Below are positions 5,020 to 7,925 of a stretch of 7,925 nt of DNA, in pieces. Numbering within the stretch: the first letter of the stretch is position 1; each line of letters begins with the position of its first letter. Origin of the DNA: an uncultured Treponema sp. (GTDB taxonomy: Bacteria > Spirochaetota > Spirochaetia > Treponematales > Treponemataceae). The notes beneath the pieces were generated by a model. It searched no databases and was not told where the DNA came from. It worked only from the letters and a program-made list of their open reading frames with translations. Location: positions 1 through 7,925 of the forward strand of contig CALELJ010000293.1 in the NCBI GenBank assembly GCA_937902445.1, written 5' to 3'. The translations under genes were made by a program, and so were the position numbers.

Positions 5020-7925
5020 ATGAATTTCTTAAAGAAATTTTTCAGGCATCCATGGGCAATCATAATAGCATGTGTTGCCGTAACAGGATTTTTCGGATTC
5101 TTCATCACAAGGCTTCAGATGGACAACTCCCTCAGGCAGTTCTTCCCACAGAAGGATGAGTCATATGACCGCATGAACGCAACTGAAGAGACATTCGGTT
5201 CCATGCTTTCAATCGGCGTGGTTATTGACGCAAAGGACGGAACTATCCTTACTGCAGAATACCTTGATGTAATCAAGAAGATTTCAGACCAGGTAAAGCT
5301 CATCGACAACATCGAAGACGTAAAGTCAGTGACAAACATCGATTATGTCTGCAACCAGGACGGTTCAATTTCCGCAACAAACATAATTCCTGAAGAAGAT
5401 TTTGACACCCCAGACGGACTTCTTACCCAGGAGTCAATCAAAAACCTCAAGCTCAGGGTTCAGTCATGGGAAGACATGTACAACCGTGTAATACTCAACG
5501 ACGACTTCACCGGTTCACAGATGCAGATTACAGTAAAGCCAAACGGCGAAACAAAGATGCAGCTGATGGAAGCGGAAAAAGCCCTTGATGAAGCAAAGGC
5601 CTCAAAGAACAAGGAACAGATTGCAGAAGCAAAGGCAAACCTCAAGGCAACAAAAGCGGCAATTGAAGAAAGAATTACAAAGGCAAAGGCTGCCCTGAAG
5701 GAAGCAAAAAAGACAAAAGATGCTGAAGCCATCGAAAAGGCGGAAGAAGAATTCTACAACGCAAACAGCGCCAAGAACGATTCAGCACGCCAGCAGTTTG
5801 TACTCAAGCAGGTTACCAAGATTGTTGAAAAAGAAACTGCAGGAAAAAAACTTGTAGTGAAAATCGTAGGTGAACCTGTACAGTCCATGAACTCAAAGAA
5901 CTACATGATGAGCGACCTTGTGGGCCTTATTCCGCTTGTAGCCGTTGTGGTAATCATTTCACTTTACCTGAGTTTCCACACAATGGAAGGAACCCTCCTT
6001 CCTCTCATTACAGTACTCATGTCCGCATCGATCTCGGTAGGTCTCATGGGACTTTTGGGCTATACATTCACTTTGGTTTCAAGCGTCATTCCAGTAGCCC
6101 TCATTGCCGTCGGTTCAGCATACGGAATCCATGTCCTCACCCACTACTATGTAGAAGTTGAAAAACTGACGGGCGAAATCACAAGGGAAATGCATGAAGA
6201 AGCACTTCTGCGCGGATTGAAGGAAGTATGGAAGGCAGTCCTTCTTGCAGGAATCACAACTGTAGTAGGCTTCATCTCATTGATCACAAGTCCTCTTCAG
6301 CCACTCCATTCATTCTCGATCTTTACGGCAGTCGGTGTAGGACTTTCACTTATCCTTTCAGTGACATTCATTCCGGCAATCCTTCTTTTGAAGAACCCAC
6401 AGACAATTTCCATAAAGCGTGACCTGAAGATCATCAGACGTGCAAAAAAGAAGGTAAAGGAAAAGCTTGAACGTCTTGCAAACCTCCGTGGCAATAAATC
6501 GGAAGACGAGGCAAGCGGTGACACATTATACTCAATCTTCAAATTCTTCTGTGGATCCCATACAAGAATTACCCTTACTTCACTTTTGATCATTGTTCTT
6601 TCAATTGTTGGACTCAAGATGCTCAATGTGGATACAGCCCTCATCAATTACTTCCCTAAGGACTCTGAGTTCAGGCAGGACATCGACTACGTCGACAATT
6701 CCTTCGCCGGAACAAACAGCGTATTCTTCCTTGTTGAAGGACCTGAAAGAGGAGACATCTCAAACCCTGACATCCTCAAGGCTGTAGACGGAATGGAAGA
6801 ACACCTGCAGAAAAAATTCCCGGAAATCGGCAAGATTGTATCACTCACATCTTTCGTAAAGAGAATCAACCAGGTATTCAATGATCCTGCAACTTATGTA
6901 CCGGAAACGGATGCCGCATCAGATGCACTTTCAATGGACTTTGGTGAATCTGACTTTGGCGACATGGATTTTGGTGATATTGATTTTGGAGACATGGATC
7001 TTTCTGGATTCGGTGACCTTGGAAGTTCCGCTTCTGAAGAAGAATTCATTGATACTTCGATTCCACATCCAAACGAGGAATATACACAGAAACTCCAGAA
7101 GAATTACACTGCAAATGAGATTCTTGCGGCATTCAACACGGCATACTCTGAAGCAGGCGGAAGAAACGCAACAGTAGATGAAATCATCGATGTTCTCCTC
7201 CGTGACTGCAACTATGCGGGAAAGGCATTCTACGAAATTCCATATGACGCCGCAAAATACCGCGTAAAGAACCATGAGGACCTTAAAAAAGTAATCAACG
7301 GCCTCATAATCCTTTTGAGCGGTTCCCTTGACGAATTCGCAGATGGAAACACAAGCTCAAAGTCAATGCGCATCACATGCCAGCTGAGAAACCACAATAC
7401 TACAAACACAGGTTATATCATCAAGGAAGCTGAAGCATATGCAAAGGAAAATTTTCCTGAAGGATATGTCCTTACAGCAACAGGTTCCGGCGAAATGGAA
7501 TACACAATGACAGACATGATCGTATCAAGCCAGCTTACAAGCTTGTTCATCTCCCTTCTTTCTGTATTCATCATTATCGCAGTATCATTCAAATCAGGAT
7601 GGGCAGGTGTTGTCGGTGCAATTCCTCTTGCATTCACAATCCTCCTTAACTACATGATGATGGGATTCTGCGGAATCAACCTGGACCTGATTACAAGCAT
7701 CATCGCTTCAGTAGCGGTAGGTGTCGGCATCGACTACACGATCCACTTCCTTTCAACTTACAAAGAGGAAAGAAGCAGAACAAAGGACATCGTTGCAGTT
7801 ACAAAGGAAACATTCAAAAAGAGCGGACACGGAATCATTACAAACGCACTGGCAGTTGGACTTGGATTCCTTGTACTTTGTCTTTCAAAGTTCATAATCC
7901 TCCGCTACCTTGGAATCCTTGTAGC
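5020..7925 (+). CDS. RND/MMPL-family inner-membrane transporter (3' end outside window)
   Basis: The frame is open for 968 codons to the window edge. The layout is RND: TM1 (about 12-30), a large periplasmic loop (31-297), TM2-TM6 (about 298-457), a basic cytoplasmic linker (458-515), TM7 (516-533), a second large periplasmic loop (534-838), then TM8 to TM11 (839 to about 956); only TM12 and the tail are missing. The family uses the proton gradient to move lipids or other hydrophobic compounds. The first-half TM4 motif is VGSAYGIH (364-371) and the TM10 equivalent is VGIDYTIH (902-909), so the acidic relay residue, D905, is present only in the second half. Loop 1 carries a long charged coiled coil (about 179-262) and loop 2 carries the DFG repeat (640-668). 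AAAGGA at 5007-5012, seven bases before ATG, sets the start; the gap to the barrel gene is 19 bases. Confidence 0.93.
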   Translation, partial: MNFLKKFFRHPWAIIIACVAVTGFFGFFITRLQMDNSLRQFFPQKDESYDRMNATEETFGSMLSIGVVIDAKDGTILTAEYLDVIKKISDQVKLIDNIEDVKSVTNIDYVCNQDGSISATNIIPEEDFDTPDGLLTQESIKNLKLRVQSWEDMYNRVILNDDFTGSQMQITVKPNGETKMQLMEAEKALDEAKASKNKEQIAEAKANLKATKAAIEERITKAKAALKEAKKTKDAEAIEKAEEEFYNANSAKNDSARQQFVLKQVTKIVEKETAGKKLVVKIVGEPVQSMNSKNYMMSDLVGLIPLVAVVVIISLYLSFHTMEGTLLPLITVLMSASISVGLMGLLGYTFTLVSSVIPVALIAVGSAYGIHVLTHYYVEVEKLTGEITREMHEEALLRGLKEVWKAVLLAGITTVVGFISLITSPLQPLHSFSIFTAVGVGLSLILSVTFIPAILLLKNPQTISIKRDLKIIRRAKKKVKEKLERLANLRGNKSEDEASGDTLYSIFKFFCGSHTRITLTSLLIIVLSIVGLKMLNVDTALINYFPKDSEFRQDIDYVDNSFAGTNSVFFLVEGPERGDISNPDILKAVDGMEEHLQKKFPEIGKIVSLTSFVKRINQVFNDPATYVPETDAASDALSMDFGESDFGDMDFGDIDFGDMDLSGFGDLGSSASEEEFIDTSIPHPNEEYTQKLQKNYTANEILAAFNTAYSEAGGRNATVDEIIDVLLRDCNYAGKAFYEIPYDAAKYRVKNHEDLKKVINGLIILLSGSLDEFADGNTSSKSMRITCQLRNHNTTNTGYIIKEAEAYAKENFPEGYVLTATGSGEMEYTMTDMIVSSQLTSLFISLLSVFIIIAVSFKSGWAGVVGAIPLAFTILLNYMMMGFCGINLDLITSIIASVAVGVGIDYTIHFLSTYKEERSRTKDIVAVTKETFKKSGHGIITNALAVGLGFLVLCLSKFIILRYLGILV
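5554..5805 (+). other. Coiled-coil insertion encoded in the first periplasmic loop of the pump
   Basis: Residues about 179-262 are almost all Ala, Glu, Lys, Gln and Asp, with AEAKANLKATKAAIEER and KAKAALKEAKK as typical stretches and no Pro or Gly after the start of the segment. One break near KASKNKEQ and another near KKTKDAEA suggest helical turns. It sits between porter-like strands (MQITVKP before, KLVVKIVGEP after), so it is an insertion into the porter domain and not a linker. Confidence 0.8.
6937..7023 (+). repeat. Acidic DFGD repeat in the second periplasmic loop of the pump
   Basis: Codons 640-668 encode repeated Asp-Phe-Gly-(Glu/Asp)-x units: DFGES, DFGDM, DFGDI, DFGDM, then a decayed DLSGFGDLG. 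Synonymous codons vary among units (GGT, GGC, GGA; GAC, GAT). The segment is flanked by Ser/Ala/Glu-rich, probably disordered sequence. Confidence 0.88.

Noticed and set aside
5554..5805. Pump coiled coil as a fused membrane-fusion (HlyD/AcrA-type) adaptor
   Set aside because: There is no lipoyl-like or barrel domain around it; the helix is inserted directly between porter-domain strands.
6937..7023. DFGD units as RTX-type calcium-binding nonapeptide repeats
   Set aside because: The units are 5 residues long and lack the GGxGxDxUx pattern; metal binding by the acidic residues is possible but not shown.
1..7925. CRISPR array, insertion sequence, tRNA or rRNA gene
   Set aside because: No spaced direct repeats, terminal inverted repeats with a transposase, or cloverleaf or rRNA-like stretches were seen. 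The window is almost fully covered by protein genes with uniform codon use.

Overview
The window looks like a chromosomal segment of a host-associated spirochaete, most likely a Treponema of the gut or rumen type. This is inferred from moderate GC, heavy use of AAG/GAA/CTT/GCA codons, strong GGAGG-type ribosome binding sites, and a LolA-like / beta-barrel / RND cluster of a kind I associate with treponemes. The genus is a guess; no rRNA or other marker is present.

Layout. 1-183 is the 3' end of a GreA-type transcription elongation factor gene, closed by a strong intrinsic terminator (206-244). 283-1221 encodes a metallo-beta-lactamase-fold hydrolase with all metal ligands, coupled by an ATGA overlap to deoC (deoxyribose-phosphate aldolase, 1218-1913). 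A hairpin at 1925-1958 separates deoC from a convergent ArsR-family repressor gene (1974-2321, minus strand). A 227-bp AT-rich divergent control region follows (2322-2548). It holds a near-consensus promoter for the repressor (TTGACA-17-TATAGT), a promoter for the rightward operon (TTGAAT-16-TATATT), two inverted repeats that could be operators, and a leader hairpin.

The rightward operon has three tightly spaced genes: a secreted LolA-like periplasmic protein (2549-3358), a predicted outer-membrane beta-barrel (3387-5000), and a large RND/MMPL-type inner-membrane transporter (5020 to the window end, cut off after 968 codons). I read them as one envelope transport system: an inner-membrane pump, a soluble hydrophobic-cargo carrier and an outer-membrane end point. 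It resembles the DUF1302 / DUF1329 / MMPL triads of Proteobacteria. The cargo is unknown.

The most interesting features are inside these proteins. The barrel protein and the pump share an acidic Asp-Phe-Gly-Asp repeat, at the mature N-terminus of one and in the second periplasmic loop of the other. Each also carries a long Ala/Glu/Lys-rich helical insertion. No membrane-fusion (adaptor) protein is visible, so these insertions may bridge the periplasm. The pump keeps the transmembrane Asp only in its second half. The divergent ArsR protein, without a recognisable metal site, is the likely local regulator.
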